Positions 50,866 to 59,758 of a DNA stretch of 64,000 nucleotides are shown piece after piece (position 1 is the first letter of the stretch; every line of letters begins with the position of its first letter). Source of the stretch: Armatimonadota bacterium (GTDB lineage: Bacteria; Armatimonadota; Fimbriimonadia; Fimbriimonadales; Fimbriimonadaceae). The DNA lies in the NCBI GenBank assembly GCA_018268315.1, contig JAFDWU010000004.1, positions 27,421-91,420 on the forward strand, written 5' to 3'. Both the position numbers and the translations under genes were made by a program. The notes beneath the pieces are model-generated. The model worked only from the letters and a program-made list of their open reading frames with translations. It did no database searches and was not told where the DNA came from.

Positions 50866-51609
50866 ATGAACGCGCAAGGATCAGCTTTTTCAAGCGCCAT
50901 CTATACGGGTTGGGTTCGCCATCGAAGGTTCCATCCCGGCGCACGCCAATTCACTTACCCGCTCTTCATGACCTATCTCAATTTGGCCGACCTGAAGTCA
51001 GATAGCTGGATTGGCAAGTGGAGCCGAACTCGAATAAAGCCGGATGATCACTTCTGCGGCCCCGTCGACGACTTTGAAACCGCCGTTCGTTCGAAGGCCG
51101 AAGAGCTTCTGGGACGCGGCATATCTGGCCCCATATGCCTGCTGACCAATGCGAGGCAGCTTGGATCGGTGTTTAACCCGGTCTCGTTCTTCTACCTCTT
51201 TGACGAGGACAAGCTCTCGGCAATCCTCGCCGAAGTCCATAACACTCCTTGGAACGAAACGCACATTTACCCACTGGCTTGCAACGACAAGCAAGTTTGG
51301 GAGTTTGAAAAGGAATTTCACGTGAGCCCATTCATGGACATGGCGCAGACCTATACCTGGCGGCTCACTCCGCCGGACGCTTCCCTGGTTGTTCACATGG
51401 AGAACTTCGAGGTTTCAGAGAAGGTGTTTGATGCGACTCTGACACTGCGCCGACGCGAGCTTTCCTTTCGCGCCTTGGCGTTCACCCAACTGCGCTTCCC
51501 ATTTACGAGTCTGCGAGTGTTGCCCAGAATCTACTGGCAAGCCTTCCTTTTATGGGCAAGCCGGCATCGCTACTTCCCCCACCCAACCAAGCGTGAGGTG
51601 CAGCCTTAA
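50866..51609 (+). CDS. DUF1365 protein
   Basis: 247 aa. DUF1365 hallmarks: YTGWVRHRRFHPGARQFTY, a FCGPVDDFETAVRS-type segment, SVFNPVSFFYLFD and a NDKQVWEFEKEFHVSPFM segment. The family is always encoded near CFA synthase and FAD amine-oxidase genes, and its biochemistry is undetermined. The stop and the following ATG share one base (TAATG), so it is coupled to the CFA synthase. Confidence 0.93.
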   Translation: MNAQGSAFSSAIYTGWVRHRRFHPGARQFTYPLFMTYLNLADLKSDSWIGKWSRTRIKPDDHFCGPVDDFETAVRSKAEELLGRGISGPICLLTNARQLGSVFNPVSFFYLFDEDKLSAILAEVHNTPWNETHIYPLACNDKQVWEFEKEFHVSPFMDMAQTYTWRLTPPDASLVVHMENFEVSEKVFDATLTLRRRELSFRALAFTQLRFPFTSLRVLPRIYWQAFLLWASRHRYFPHPTKREVQP

Positions 51610-52847
51610 TGAGCTCGCTTAACGCCGGAGGGATTTGGCGGCGGCTGGTGCTGAGACGCCTATCTTCGCTTGCAGGTGGGCGAATCAGCTTGCAAGACGG
51701 CTTTGGCCGCTTTGCCCATGGCGAAGGCGAGCTGCAATGCGCCGTGACGGTTCACGACCACCGCTTCTATAAGGCCCTTGTCTTTCGCGGAGGAATTGGC
51801 GCTGCCGAAGCTTATGAGCGGGGTTGGTGGGACTGTGATGATCTTGTAAGTCTTGGGAGAATCCTCGTTCGCAATATCGGGCGAGAATCTATTTTCGAGC
51901 GCGGGTTAGCGTCCATCTTCTGCACCGCACAGTGGCTCTCGCACCGGCTAAGGGTGAACACCAGAGCAATCAGCAGGCGGAATATCAAGGAGCACTACGA
52001 CCTCGGCAACGAGTTCTTCGCCTTATTCCTGGATCAGACCATGACCTACTCGTCGGCTATCTACGATGGCCCAAGCATGACCCAGGAAGAAGCCTCCATC
52101 AACAAGCTTAGGCGCATCGCCGACAAGCTTGGAGTTCAACCCGAGCATCACGTGCTTGAGATCGGCACCGGCTGGGGCAGCAACGCCATCTTTCTCGCCC
52201 AAACCTACGGTTGCCGTGTCACCACTTCAACCATTTCCGCAAAACAGGCGGACGTGGCGCGAGAGCGGGTGCGTGAATTTGGTCTGCAAGACCGCGTGGA
52301 GGTCCTTGAAATGGACTATCGCGACCTGACCGGCAAATACGACCGACTTGTTTCTATCGAAATGATCGAAGCGATTGGGCACCGCCAGTTGCCTACCTTC
52401 TTTGCCCACTGCACTAAGCTGGTGAAGCCGGAAGGTTTGGCGGCCATCCAGGTCATTACCATGCCGGATCAAGGCTATCGACGCTACCTGCGCTCTATCG
52501 ACTTCATCCGCACAACGGTCTTCCCTGGCAGCTGCTGCCCCTCTCGGACTGCCTTGCTTAATGCGGCCGCAAAGGCATCCGACATGCGCCTGGTGCATCT
52601 GGAAGAGATCGGGCGTCACTACGCCCGCACGCTCGCCGAATGGCGCGAGAGACTGCTGGATAACTGGGAGCAAATCAAGCTGCTTGGCTATAGCGAAGAG
52701 TTCCTGCGGCTTTGGAATTTCTACCTTTGCTACTGCGAGGCTGGCTTTGCTGAACGCCACATTGGCACCGCTCAGATGATCTTCAGCCGCCCCGATTGGC
52801 GGGGTGAAGTAGCGGTGGCAAGGGCCCACGAGGCTGTGCTCCGATGA
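51609..52847 (+). CDS. cfa: Cyclopropane-fatty-acyl-phospholipid synthase
   Basis: 412 aa. Adds a methylene from S-adenosylmethionine across a phospholipid acyl double bond. N-terminal domain to about residue 115, then the catalytic core: EHYDLGNEFFALFLDQTMTY, SAM motif LEIGTGWGSN, SIEMIEAIG and a C-terminal YCEAGF. All diagnostic CFA-synthase segments are present. In tight coupling with DUF1365 upstream and the peroxiredoxin-like gene downstream (4-bp overlap). Substrate probably made by the divergent desaturase. Confidence 0.95.
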   Translation: MSSLNAGGIWRRLVLRRLSSLAGGRISLQDGFGRFAHGEGELQCAVTVHDHRFYKALVFRGGIGAAEAYERGWWDCDDLVSLGRILVRNIGRESIFERGLASIFCTAQWLSHRLRVNTRAISRRNIKEHYDLGNEFFALFLDQTMTYSSAIYDGPSMTQEEASINKLRRIADKLGVQPEHHVLEIGTGWGSNAIFLAQTYGCRVTTSTISAKQADVARERVREFGLQDRVEVLEMDYRDLTGKYDRLVSIEMIEAIGHRQLPTFFAHCTKLVKPEGLAAIQVITMPDQGYRRYLRSIDFIRTTVFPGSCCPSRTALLNAAAKASDMRLVHLEEIGRHYARTLAEWRERLLDNWEQIKLLGYSEEFLRLWNFYLCYCEAGFAERHIGTAQMIFSRPDWRGEVAVARAHEAVLR

Positions 52848-53374
52848 CCATCACCCAAGGCGAGAGCCAGATGCTTGAAGAATTCAAGACACAGGACGGC
52901 GTTAGCCTTGCGGAGCATGCCAAGCAAGGAACGGTCATGCTGGTTTTCCTGCGCCACTTCGGATGCATCTTCTGCAAGCAAACCGTAGCGCGCATCGTCT
53001 CGCTGTTGCCCGAGTTGAAGACGCTTGGAGTGACCCCAATTTTCATCCATCAGGAGTCAGAAGGGGCGGAGGCATTCTTTTCGCAATTCAGCGCGGAATA
53101 CATGCTTCGAGTTGCCGACCCAAGCTACCGTCTCTACCAGCATTTCGGCATCCCAAAAGTTCGGTTCGTAGATGTCGTCAGCCCATCCGCGATGCTTGCC
53201 GGCCTTTCCGCCTACCGCGCAGGCTTCCGTCAAACCAACGCGACGGCGGATCCGAGCCAGATGCCAGGCTTAGTCATCCTCCAGCCCGGCAAAGCTGAGT
53301 ATCGGCACCAATTCAAGCATGCGGGTGATCAACCCGACTATCTGGGCCTAATCAAGCAGGTGCGGGCCTCATGA
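52844..53374 (+). CDS. Peroxiredoxin-like (AhpC/TSA_2) thiol protein
   Basis: 176 aa thioredoxin-fold protein with a CxxC pair, Cys41 and Cys44 in HFGCIFCKQT, in the position of the peroxidatic site of the AhpC/TSA_2 family. Further motifs: ELKTLGVTPIFIHQES and YRLYQHFGIPKVR. In other species such proteins lie close to DUF1365 or CFA genes. It probably reduces peroxides formed during acyl-chain modification. Overlaps the CFA gene and the DUF1295 gene by 4 bp each. Confidence 0.82.
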   Translation: MTITQGESQMLEEFKTQDGVSLAEHAKQGTVMLVFLRHFGCIFCKQTVARIVSLLPELKTLGVTPIFIHQESEGAEAFFSQFSAEYMLRVADPSYRLYQHFGIPKVRFVDVVSPSAMLAGLSAYRAGFRQTNATADPSQMPGLVILQPGKAEYRHQFKHAGDQPDYLGLIKQVRAS

Positions 53375-54156
53375 ACCTGTGGCTTGCGGGTCTGCTGGCG
53401 TGGCTTGCGATGGCGGTGCTGATGTTCGCGCTTTGGCGGGTGCAGGTGGTGAGGCGCAACGCAGGCTTAGTGGACATCGCCTGGAGCATTGGCACCGGGT
53501 TTTGCGCGCTGTGGCTGATCTCCCAATCTCCGGGACTGGACCTGCGACGCGAGGTTGTAGCCATCCTCGCCCTGCTGTGGGGATCGAGGCTTGGATCCGT
53601 GTTTATCCGCCGATTGATGAGCGAGGAGGAGGACGGGCGCTACCGAACCTTCCGCGAGCAGTACGGGGACAAGATTCAGACCTTCATGTTCAAGTTCTTC
53701 CAGATTCAGGCCCTGTGGGCGGTGCTGTTCGCGCTGCCGATGGTGGCGGCTGCCCAGAACGGCCAGCCATTTGGAGCGCTCGATATCGTTGGCATCGCAA
53801 TTTGGATTCTTGCCATCGGCGGCGAAACGATCGCCGACAACCAGCTTGCCAGGTTCAAGAAGGACCCAAGCTCAAAGGGGCAGGTTTGCAAGGTGGGCTT
53901 ATGGCGATATTCGCGCCACCCCAACTATTTCTTTGAGTGGCTGCACTGGTTCAGCTACTTCTTCCTCGCCATAGGAGGCTCTTGGTGGCCCGTCGCGCTT
54001 GGCGGCGTTCTCATCATGTACTGGTTCCTGAACAAGGTGACCGGCATCCCATACACCGAGGCGCAGTCGCTTAAGTCTCGCGGAGATGCCTACCGCGAGT
54101 ATCAGCGCACCACCAGCCCGTTCTTTCCCCGACCTCCGAAGGAGTCCGGCGCGTGA
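53371..54156 (+). CDS. DUF1295 (steroid 5-alpha-reductase-like) membrane enzyme
   Basis: 261 aa with six or seven membrane helices. The conserved C-terminal signature is present: LWRYSRHPNYFFEWLHWFSY, preceded by DNQLARFKKDP and followed by GIPYTEAQSLKSRGDAYREY. Family members resemble 5-alpha-reductases and isoprenylcysteine methyltransferases and likely bind NADPH or lipids at the membrane. Within a lipid operon it is a good candidate double-bond reductase. Starts and ends with 4-bp overlaps. Confidence 0.9.
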   Translation: MNLWLAGLLAWLAMAVLMFALWRVQVVRRNAGLVDIAWSIGTGFCALWLISQSPGLDLRREVVAILALLWGSRLGSVFIRRLMSEEEDGRYRTFREQYGDKIQTFMFKFFQIQALWAVLFALPMVAAAQNGQPFGALDIVGIAIWILAIGGETIADNQLARFKKDPSSKGQVCKVGLWRYSRHPNYFFEWLHWFSYFFLAIGGSWWPVALGGVLIMYWFLNKVTGIPYTEAQSLKSRGDAYREYQRTTSPFFPRPPKESGA

Positions 54157-55202
54157 GCTTCGTCCTGGACCGCGCAATCTCATTTGCCGAAAGCGGCAAA
54201 CTCAGCGATTCGCTGATTCGGGCGGGCATCCGCGAAGGCTCCCGCCGCCGACTACAGAGCCTGCGAAAGTCGTTTGATACTGACCCGGGCGGGGCGCTTC
54301 AAAGCTTCCTTAACGAGCTTAAGAATCTTCCCATCGCGGACTTCACGAAGGAAGCCAACGAGCAGCACTACGAACTGCCGCCGGAGTTCTTTCAGCTTGT
54401 GTTGGGCCAGCAACTTAAATATAGCTGCTGCTACTTCCCCACCATGTCCGAATCGCTTGACGAAGGCGAAACACTTGCGCTTTCCCAGGTCACAGAACGC
54501 GCGCAGCTGGCCGAGGGGCAGCGCATTTTGGAGCTTGGCTGCGGATGGGGGTCGCTGTCACTAAGGATGGCCAGCCAGTTCCCATGCTCTACGATTGTTG
54601 CCGTTTCTAATTCGAACCCCCAGCGGCTGTATATCGAAGGGGAGGCGGCTCGGCGTGGAATTACGAACCTGAAGGTCATCACTGCTGACATCAACGCCTT
54701 CGAGCCCGAAGGGCAGTTCGATCGCATTGTCAGCGTGGAGATGCTGGAGCATGTTCGCAACTACGACGCGCTGTTTGGCCGCGTAAGCCACTGGCTGAAG
54801 CAGGACGGCAAGTTCTTCGTCCACGTCTTCCGCCATCACGCCTATCCTTACCTGTTTGATACGGAAGGGGCGGCGAACTGGATGGGGCGATATTTCTTCT
54901 CCGGCGGAGTGATGCCCAGCTGCCAATTGCTTGCCCAAGCGCAAAGCCACCTGAAGCTTAGCAATTCCTGGGAGCTTGACGGCCGCCACTACGAGCGGAC
55001 CGCGAACCTTTGGCTGGAGAACTTGGATGCCAGAACCGCGGAGGTGCTGACGGTCCTCGAACGAGCCTATGGCAAGGAACAGGCTCAGGTCTGGCTACAG
55101 CGCTGGCGCATCTTCTTCATGTCCTGCGCGGAGCTATTTGGCTATCGCCAAGGGCAAGAGTGGGGCGTCTCGCACTTGCTCTTTGAGCAGCCAACCGGCT
55201 AA
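54153..55202 (+). CDS. Second CFA-synthase-type SAM methyltransferase
   Basis: 349 aa without the first CFA synthase's N-terminal domain. Core motifs differ from it: QHYELPPEFFQLVLG, LELGCGWGSLSLRM and VSVEMLEHVRNYDA. The features resemble coclaurine N-methyltransferase-like or unsaturated-acyl methyltransferases (UfaM-type). Having two CFA-class enzymes in one operon suggests two modification steps on the same lipid. Last gene of the operon; overlaps DUF1295 by 4 bp. Confidence 0.9.
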   Translation: MSFVLDRAISFAESGKLSDSLIRAGIREGSRRRLQSLRKSFDTDPGGALQSFLNELKNLPIADFTKEANEQHYELPPEFFQLVLGQQLKYSCCYFPTMSESLDEGETLALSQVTERAQLAEGQRILELGCGWGSLSLRMASQFPCSTIVAVSNSNPQRLYIEGEAARRGITNLKVITADINAFEPEGQFDRIVSVEMLEHVRNYDALFGRVSHWLKQDGKFFVHVFRHHAYPYLFDTEGAANWMGRYFFSGGVMPSCQLLAQAQSHLKLSNSWELDGRHYERTANLWLENLDARTAEVLTVLERAYGKEQAQVWLQRWRIFFMSCAELFGYRQGQEWGVSHLLFEQPTG

Positions 55203-55253
55203 TTCGTTGGCCGCGCAGATGACCTAATGGCCGTACCGTCGTATCATTGAGTA

Positions 55254-55853
55254 GTGGTTCTCGCAAGCGGGACAAAAAAGGTTAAGTCCAAGAAGCGACT
55301 CTGGATTGGGTTCGGAATCCTTGTTGCGGCAATCTGGTTTTTCACGGGACCGTTTGTCTTTTGGATGTTGACGGGTCAATGGTGGCCGCTTAGCCACATT
55401 GAGAGTTTGCAAAATCCCGTTGCGGTGGATGGCTTTAGCAAAGACGGGCTCCACCTTCATGGAGGCAAGGTTCTTATGCTTCCAGGATATAAGGAGCTGC
55501 CAGAGTCCTCCCAAATCTTGACTGCTGCGACAAAGGAGGGCGTCGAGATTAGCCCTTCCGGACGAGTCTACGGATTGCTACGGATTTGGCACTGGTGCGG
55601 CAATGACCCGTTGAAGAACGATGTTCGCCGCATCGACCTTAGCTCGTTGCTTGATGTGCTTCAGCAGGGCAAGCCCTTACGGCAGATGTCGGAAGAGAAG
55701 AAATCATGGTTGGCCGGCAGCAGCGAGTTCAGGGAGTGGGGATGGAGCCTGTCAGGTTACGTTAAGTACAAGTGGTATGTGGATGGCACGCTCGACAAAT
55801 TTGTGGACATTGGAAAGGCCGAGAAGCCTAGGACCGCGAGCTCAAGACCATAG
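55254..55853 (+). CDS. Membrane-anchored protein, tandem paralogue 1
   Basis: 199 aa from GTG 55254. Basic cytoplasmic N-terminus (KKVKSKKR), one transmembrane helix (LWIGFGILVAAIWFFTG), then an extracytoplasmic domain: KDGLHLHGGKVLMLPGYKELPE and SGRVYGLLRIWHWCGND. It is paralogous to the next gene at 55970 across most of its length. No known family. Confidence 0.65.
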   Translation: MVLASGTKKVKSKKRLWIGFGILVAAIWFFTGPFVFWMLTGQWWPLSHIESLQNPVAVDGFSKDGLHLHGGKVLMLPGYKELPESSQILTAATKEGVEISPSGRVYGLLRIWHWCGNDPLKNDVRRIDLSSLLDVLQQGKPLRQMSEEKKSWLAGSSEFREWGWSLSGYVKYKWYVDGTLDKFVDIGKAEKPRTASSRP

Positions 55854-55969
55854 CTCTTCATCAAACTTGGAGCCGAAACGGCGGAGAACTCCGATACGAA
55901 GCAAAAAGAGTTGACAGGAACCTAGCGTCGACCCAGCAACGTTGAACCGCTTTAGGTGGCGCGGCCAAC

Positions 55970-56500
55970 TTGAAAAGAATCAACTTCAGGACCGTTATCG
56001 TCGCCTTCATCCTCTTCTGCCATTCGGCGCTAATGATGGCCTTCCTGGCGTGCGGTCTCCTGACTAGCAACTGGGGCCCCTTCCACATTGAGCGCCTCAG
56101 TTCCTCAATCGGCGTCAAATTAATTGCGAAGGATGGGCTGCATCTTGATGACGGCCGGGTGCTGATGTTGCCAGGCTTTGTCGAACTTCCAGAGAACTCC
56201 AAGGTCCTTGCCGCTGCAACCGCGCGAGGCGTCGAAATCAACCCGGATGGCCGCGTTTATGGGCTCATCAAGGTGCGGCGCACCTGTGGAAATGACTCGA
56301 CGATGTACGACGTCTCGCGCGTCGATCTCGGATATGCGTTGGAGGCTCTTGGTATGGGCAAGCCTTCGCGTCCGCTACCAAAACGAGGTCGGGCTCTCGA
56401 CTATTGCCGGGATGTTTATCGAAATGGGGGATGGGATGACCTCAGCTTTGAAATGTACACTTGGTACAAAGAGTATCGCCTCGGCAAGTGGCCGCCTTAG
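55970..56500 (+). CDS. Membrane-anchored protein, tandem paralogue 2
   Basis: 176 aa from TTG 55970, with AGGTGG 10 nt upstream. Transmembrane helix VIVAFILFCHSALMMAFLAC. Conserved blocks with its neighbour: KDGLHLDDGRVLMLPGFVELPE, RGVEINPDGRVYGLIKVRRTCGND. Divergent C-terminus. The pair arose by duplication; function unknown. Confidence 0.62.
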   Translation: MKRINFRTVIVAFILFCHSALMMAFLACGLLTSNWGPFHIERLSSSIGVKLIAKDGLHLDDGRVLMLPGFVELPENSKVLAAATARGVEINPDGRVYGLIKVRRTCGNDSTMYDVSRVDLGYALEALGMGKPSRPLPKRGRALDYCRDVYRNGGWDDLSFEMYTWYKEYRLGKWPP

Positions 56501-56504
56501 TTAA

Positions 56505-57302
56505 TCAGCCCTTAGCTTCGATATACAGCGTCCACATCGAAGTCACCACCGGATTGCCGAACCGCTCGATGAGCTGACGCTCAGCCATCTCCATCATCGG
56601 AGTCATGTCTTCTACTCCTCGATCGGCAAGCGCGGCGGTTAACGGGCTGCCCTGGAAAACGCCCTTCAGGTACTCGCTGGGACTCTCAACGCGAAACTCC
56701 TTCTCCACCCACTCGAAAGCAACATCCTTCCACCCGGCTTCCTTCAAATCGCTTTCGATCTGGGCCTCATCGTTATAGCTGTACGGCACAAACAGCACAT
56801 TGATCTTCTTGTCCTCAGGCAGGAAGTGATTGGCGCTTTCCTGAGCCGCTCCAACCCACGCGTTCTGCTCCATGCTGCCCCAAACCGTCATCCACATCGT
56901 CCCATCCGGCTTTAGTACGCGCCGAAACTCGCTAAACGCCTGAATGCGGTCCTTAAAGAACATCGCCGCGTATTGGCAAATGATCTGATCAAACTCACCA
57001 TCCTTGTACGGCAAGGCATGGGCATCCGCCACGTCAAAAACCACGCCGGGATGCGAGATGCGCTTACGCGCGACCTCCAGCATGTCGTTATTTAGGTCCG
57101 AGGCAACCAAACGGCCGCCTTCCGGCAGCTTCGCGGCAAGGTGAGCAGTCACCCGCCCGGTTCCGGCTGCGATCTCAAGAACATCCTTTGCGACGGGGAC
57201 ACGGCGCGCGGTCTCTACCGCGTAAGGTTCGAACATAACCGGTCCCATATAGGTGTCGTAATTCTGGGGAACGGAACCTGAAAAGCTGGCGCTAACCGAC
57301 AT
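56505..57302 (-). CDS. SAM-dependent methyltransferase (UbiE/COQ5-like)
   Basis: 265 aa from ATG 57302; the frame is open from 57356 but that part overlaps another start. Motif I VLEIAAGTGRVTAHLAAKL, motif II FDVADAHALPYKDGEFDQII and motif III LKPDGTMWMTVW are those of the UbiE/Coq5 superfamily. The C-terminus carries a helix-rich cap. Natural substrate unknown. Confidence 0.86.
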   Translation of the reverse strand: MSVSASFSGSVPQNYDTYMGPVMFEPYAVETARRVPVAKDVLEIAAGTGRVTAHLAAKLPEGGRLVASDLNNDMLEVARKRISHPGVVFDVADAHALPYKDGEFDQIICQYAAMFFKDRIQAFSEFRRVLKPDGTMWMTVWGSMEQNAWVGAAQESANHFLPEDKKINVLFVPYSYNDEAQIESDLKEAGWKDVAFEWVEKEFRVESPSEYLKGVFQGSPLTAALADRGVEDMTPMMEMAERQLIERFGNPVVTSMWTLYIEAKG

Positions 57303-57343
57303 TTGACCGACTTTTACCACAGCGAAGCGTAAATAATCATGGA

Positions 57344-57544
57344 ATGGCGAAATCAAGGAGACGTTGGCAGCAACTCATGCTTCCCTGCCCCTCGCCATGC
57401 CAGAAGCGATGCGGGGTGGATGAAACCCTGCGGTGCAGCGGTTGCTTCCGCTATGGACGCGAGATTGCCGAATGGCGGGATATGAGCGACGAGCAGCGAT
57501 GGGCTATCGTGTTTCAGCTTCCGGCGCGGCGAGCATCGGCTTAG
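57344..57544 (+). CDS. DUF1289 protein
   Basis: 66 aa small cytoplasmic protein with four Cys in the DUF1289 arrangement: CPSPCQKRC and CSGC, followed by an E-W-R-D-M-S-D-E-Q-R helix. The Cys set may bind a metal or an Fe-S cluster; the function is not known. Its 3' end overlaps the convergent membrane gene by 41 bp. Confidence 0.85.
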   Translation: MAKSRRRWQQLMLPCPSPCQKRCGVDETLRCSGCFRYGREIAEWRDMSDEQRWAIVFQLPARRASA

Positions 57545-58244
57545 CTTCGCTTCCCTGCGCGACGGAGATCATGATCAGGCACCATGCGCCTTCCGCAACC
57601 TGCGCGAAAGAGTATTGAAGCGTGCTGGGCAGCGAATAGACGCACAGCAGCATCGGAACCCAGTAGGCCCAGGCGGGAAACAGCGCGGACAGCACTCGCT
57701 CCGCAAACCCGGCAGTTCGCCAGCTTGCCCAAAACGCTCGCACCGAACGTAGCGCGCGCAGGTCGTAGCAGGCGTACACGGTCGGAATGCTCGCAAAAGG
57801 GGTGAAGATGAGCATGTCGAATGCATTCTTCTTGGCAAGAGTGCCAATGTCGATGCCGGTCCCGAACATCGTTGCCTGGAGCTTGTAGAGCGCATCGACT
57901 TCGACCCCGATGATGGCGTAAACAAACCCGGCGAAGAACACTTCCATCCAGAAAGCGCGATCCAGCTTCTTCACCAAGCCGGTTACCGCCTTGGCAAGGT
58001 TGGGAAGAACGCCACCGGCAAAGCCGCCGGCTACCACCACAAACAGCAAGCCGCCACGAACCTTCCAGTCCTGCACGACCTCCATGGCCGCGCGAAGCGA
58101 TTCGCTTCGGTAATAGGCGATGACCAGCGCCGCACCCAAGGCTTCGATGAGGATGAAAGGAGCGAGGTGTTTCTTCAGCGCTCGCAAACCGGGCCTTGCC
58201 GTCCGCGCCAGTAGGCCGTCACTGTTAGTTACCTCTGGCGTCAC
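57504..58244 (-). CDS. Polytopic membrane protein
   Basis: 246 aa with six hydrophobic helices including FILIEALGAALVIAYY and LLFVVVAGGFAGGVLPN, and a repeated organisation around the VFFAGFVYAIIGVEVD and LIMISVAQ segments. The tail after the last helix is short and polar. No known family. It overlaps DUF1289 by 41 bp. Confidence 0.62.
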   Translation of the reverse strand: MTPEVTNSDGLLARTARPGLRALKKHLAPFILIEALGAALVIAYYRSESLRAAMEVVQDWKVRGGLLFVVVAGGFAGGVLPNLAKAVTGLVKKLDRAFWMEVFFAGFVYAIIGVEVDALYKLQATMFGTGIDIGTLAKKNAFDMLIFTPFASIPTVYACYDLRALRSVRAFWASWRTAGFAERVLSALFPAWAYWVPMLLCVYSLPSTLQYSFAQVAEGAWCLIMISVAQGSEAKPMLAAPEAETR

Positions 58245-58266
58245 TGACTGCTAACTTACCCGAGGG

Positions 58267-58602
58267 CTAGCGCTTATCTCGCAGGCGGTTTGCTTCGGTT
58301 ATAACCAGCTTGCCCCACCATTTCTGGCTTAACCGCACTATCGCCATTAGACCTATCACAAACGCGGCGCCGAGCGCGAAATACATCAGGCGCTGAAGAA
58401 TCCCCATCGGCCCTGGCCCCCAAGCAACGAGCACGAAGCCAATGCACAGATAGGGGATGAGCAAAACGAAGGTGAAAAAGCCCTCCGACGTGGTGTGGGA
58501 GTCCTCGGTAATTACGATCCTTTTCCAACCACAGAACGGGCAAATTGTTGCTTCGGAAAGCTTCCAGCCGCAGTTGGGGCAGTGATCTGTTAGGACCGTC
58601 AT
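58267..58602 (-). CDS. Zinc-ribbon membrane protein
   Basis: 111 aa. Residues 8-25 hold a CxxC-CxxC zinc ribbon (CPNCGWKLSEATICPFCGW). Two transmembrane helices follow (FVLLIPYLCIGFVLVAWG; LMYFALGAAFVIGLMAIV). Such zinc-ribbon plus TM proteins often associate with other membrane components; the partner is unknown. Confidence 0.75.
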   Translation of the reverse strand: MTVLTDHCPNCGWKLSEATICPFCGWKRIVITEDSHTTSEGFFTFVLLIPYLCIGFVLVAWGPGPMGILQRLMYFALGAAFVIGLMAIVRLSQKWWGKLVITEANRLRDKR

Positions 58603-58663
58603 TTTTGCGATGCTCTGGCATCAATATAACGCAAATCTGACGAAATCGGACCAACTTTTCTTG

Positions 58664-59074
58664 CTAAATGCCGATGGCCTTGATCACCACGCGCTTCTTG
58701 CGCTGGCCGTCGAACTCCGCATAGAAAATCTGCTGCCACGGCCCGAGATCGAGGCGGCCATGAGAGACGGGAATGATGACCTGATGGTGCATGATCAGGT
58801 TCTTCAGATGGGCAGAACCGTTGGTCTCGCCGGTAGCTTGATGGCGATAGTTTTTTTCAGGAGCGAGACCCTGCAGCCACTCGCGGATGTCCTCAATGAG
58901 TCCCGCTTCTAAGTCGTTCACGTACACGGCGGCGGTGATGTGCATCGCGCTCACGAGAATCATGCCGTCCTGAATGCCCGATTTACCTAGCGCGTTGCCT
59001 ACCTGCTTGGTGATCGGGATGATCTCTTCCTTCTGCTCAGTTTGGAAAGCGAGATACTCGGTGTACGTCTTCAT
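58664..59074 (-). CDS. yjbQ: YjbQ/UPF0047 family protein
   Basis: 136 aa, the family of YjbQ, which has secondary thiamine-phosphate synthase activity. Conserved segments: [23 protein letters not shown]-type dimer region, [19 protein letters not shown] ([20 protein letters not shown]) and [19 protein letters not shown]. Single gene between the zinc-ribbon protein and the divergent sigma gene; its promoter lies within the 120-bp gap. Confidence 0.92.
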   Translation of the reverse strand: MKTYTEYLAFQTEQKEEIIPITKQVGNALGKSGIQDGMILVSAMHITAAVYVNDLEAGLIEDIREWLQGLAPEKNYRHQATGETNGSAHLKNLIMHHQVIIPVSHGRLDLGPWQQIFYAEFDGQRKKRVVIKAIGI

Positions 59075-59148
59075 TTTCCTGTAAAGATTAGCTTAGGCGC
59101 GAACTCACTTGCTTATCGCAAGAACTTAGCCGTTATTGGTAGAACTAT

Positions 59149-59177
59149 TTGGATTCACGTGAACGTCGTGTTACAAT
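59149..59177 (+). promoter_or_regulatory. Promoter for the ECF sigma operon
   Basis: TTGGAT (59149-59154) and TACAAT (59172-59177) are spaced by 17 bp, a housekeeping-type promoter 21 nt before the ATG at 59198; the Shine-Dalgarno AAGGA is at 59186-59190. Confidence 0.5.
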
Positions 59178-59197
59178 ACAGAAGCAAGGAACAACTT

Positions 59198-59758
59198 ATG
59201 TTGGACGTTCGCGCTATTACAGGTTGGTACGATCCCCACGCTCAAGAGCGTCAGTGGGTTGCCCGTTGCCGCCAAGGCAGCGAGGAGGCGATGTCGCATC
59301 TGATCGATCGCCATCGATCGCGCCTCATCCGAACGGCATCCACGTTGCTGCATGACCGCTACGAGGCGGAAGATGTCGCTCAGGAATCGTTCCTAAAGGC
59401 GTTCCGCGAAATCGGCAAACTGCGCGATGATCGCGCGTTCAGCGGTTACATCTATCGCATCTGCGTACGGCTTTGCATGGATCGTCTTCGCTCAAAGAGG
59501 GTCGAAGTCACTGAATTTGATTCTGCGCAACCGCACGAAGGCGGCTCTGTTGAGAATCGAGTCGTCATCAACAAGATTCTCGCCCAACTCCCGTATGATC
59601 TACGCGTAACCCTGGTGTTGCGCGAAATCGAACAACTTAGCTACGAGGAAGTAGCGGAAGCCACTCAGGTCCCAGTTGGAACCGTTCGATCCCGATTGCA
59701 CGCGGCCCGCGAGAAGTTTAGAAAACTTTGGCTTGAGGCTACAACCATTGAAGCTTAG
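59198..59758 (+). CDS. ECF-type RNA polymerase sigma factor
   Basis: 186 aa from ATG 59198; the open frame upstream is non-coding. Sigma region 2 (RTASTLLHDRYEAEDVAQES, with the DR-YEAEDVAQE core and FSGYIYRICVR) and region 4 (LPYDLRVTLVLREIEQLSYE, VGTVRSRLHAAREKF) are clear. It would direct RNA polymerase to stress or envelope-related promoters. Downstream is the overlapping anti-sigma gene. Confidence 0.92.
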   Translation: MLDVRAITGWYDPHAQERQWVARCRQGSEEAMSHLIDRHRSRLIRTASTLLHDRYEAEDVAQESFLKAFREIGKLRDDRAFSGYIYRICVRLCMDRLRSKRVEVTEFDSAQPHEGGSVENRVVINKILAQLPYDLRVTLVLREIEQLSYEEVAEATQVPVGTVRSRLHAAREKFRKLWLEATTIEA

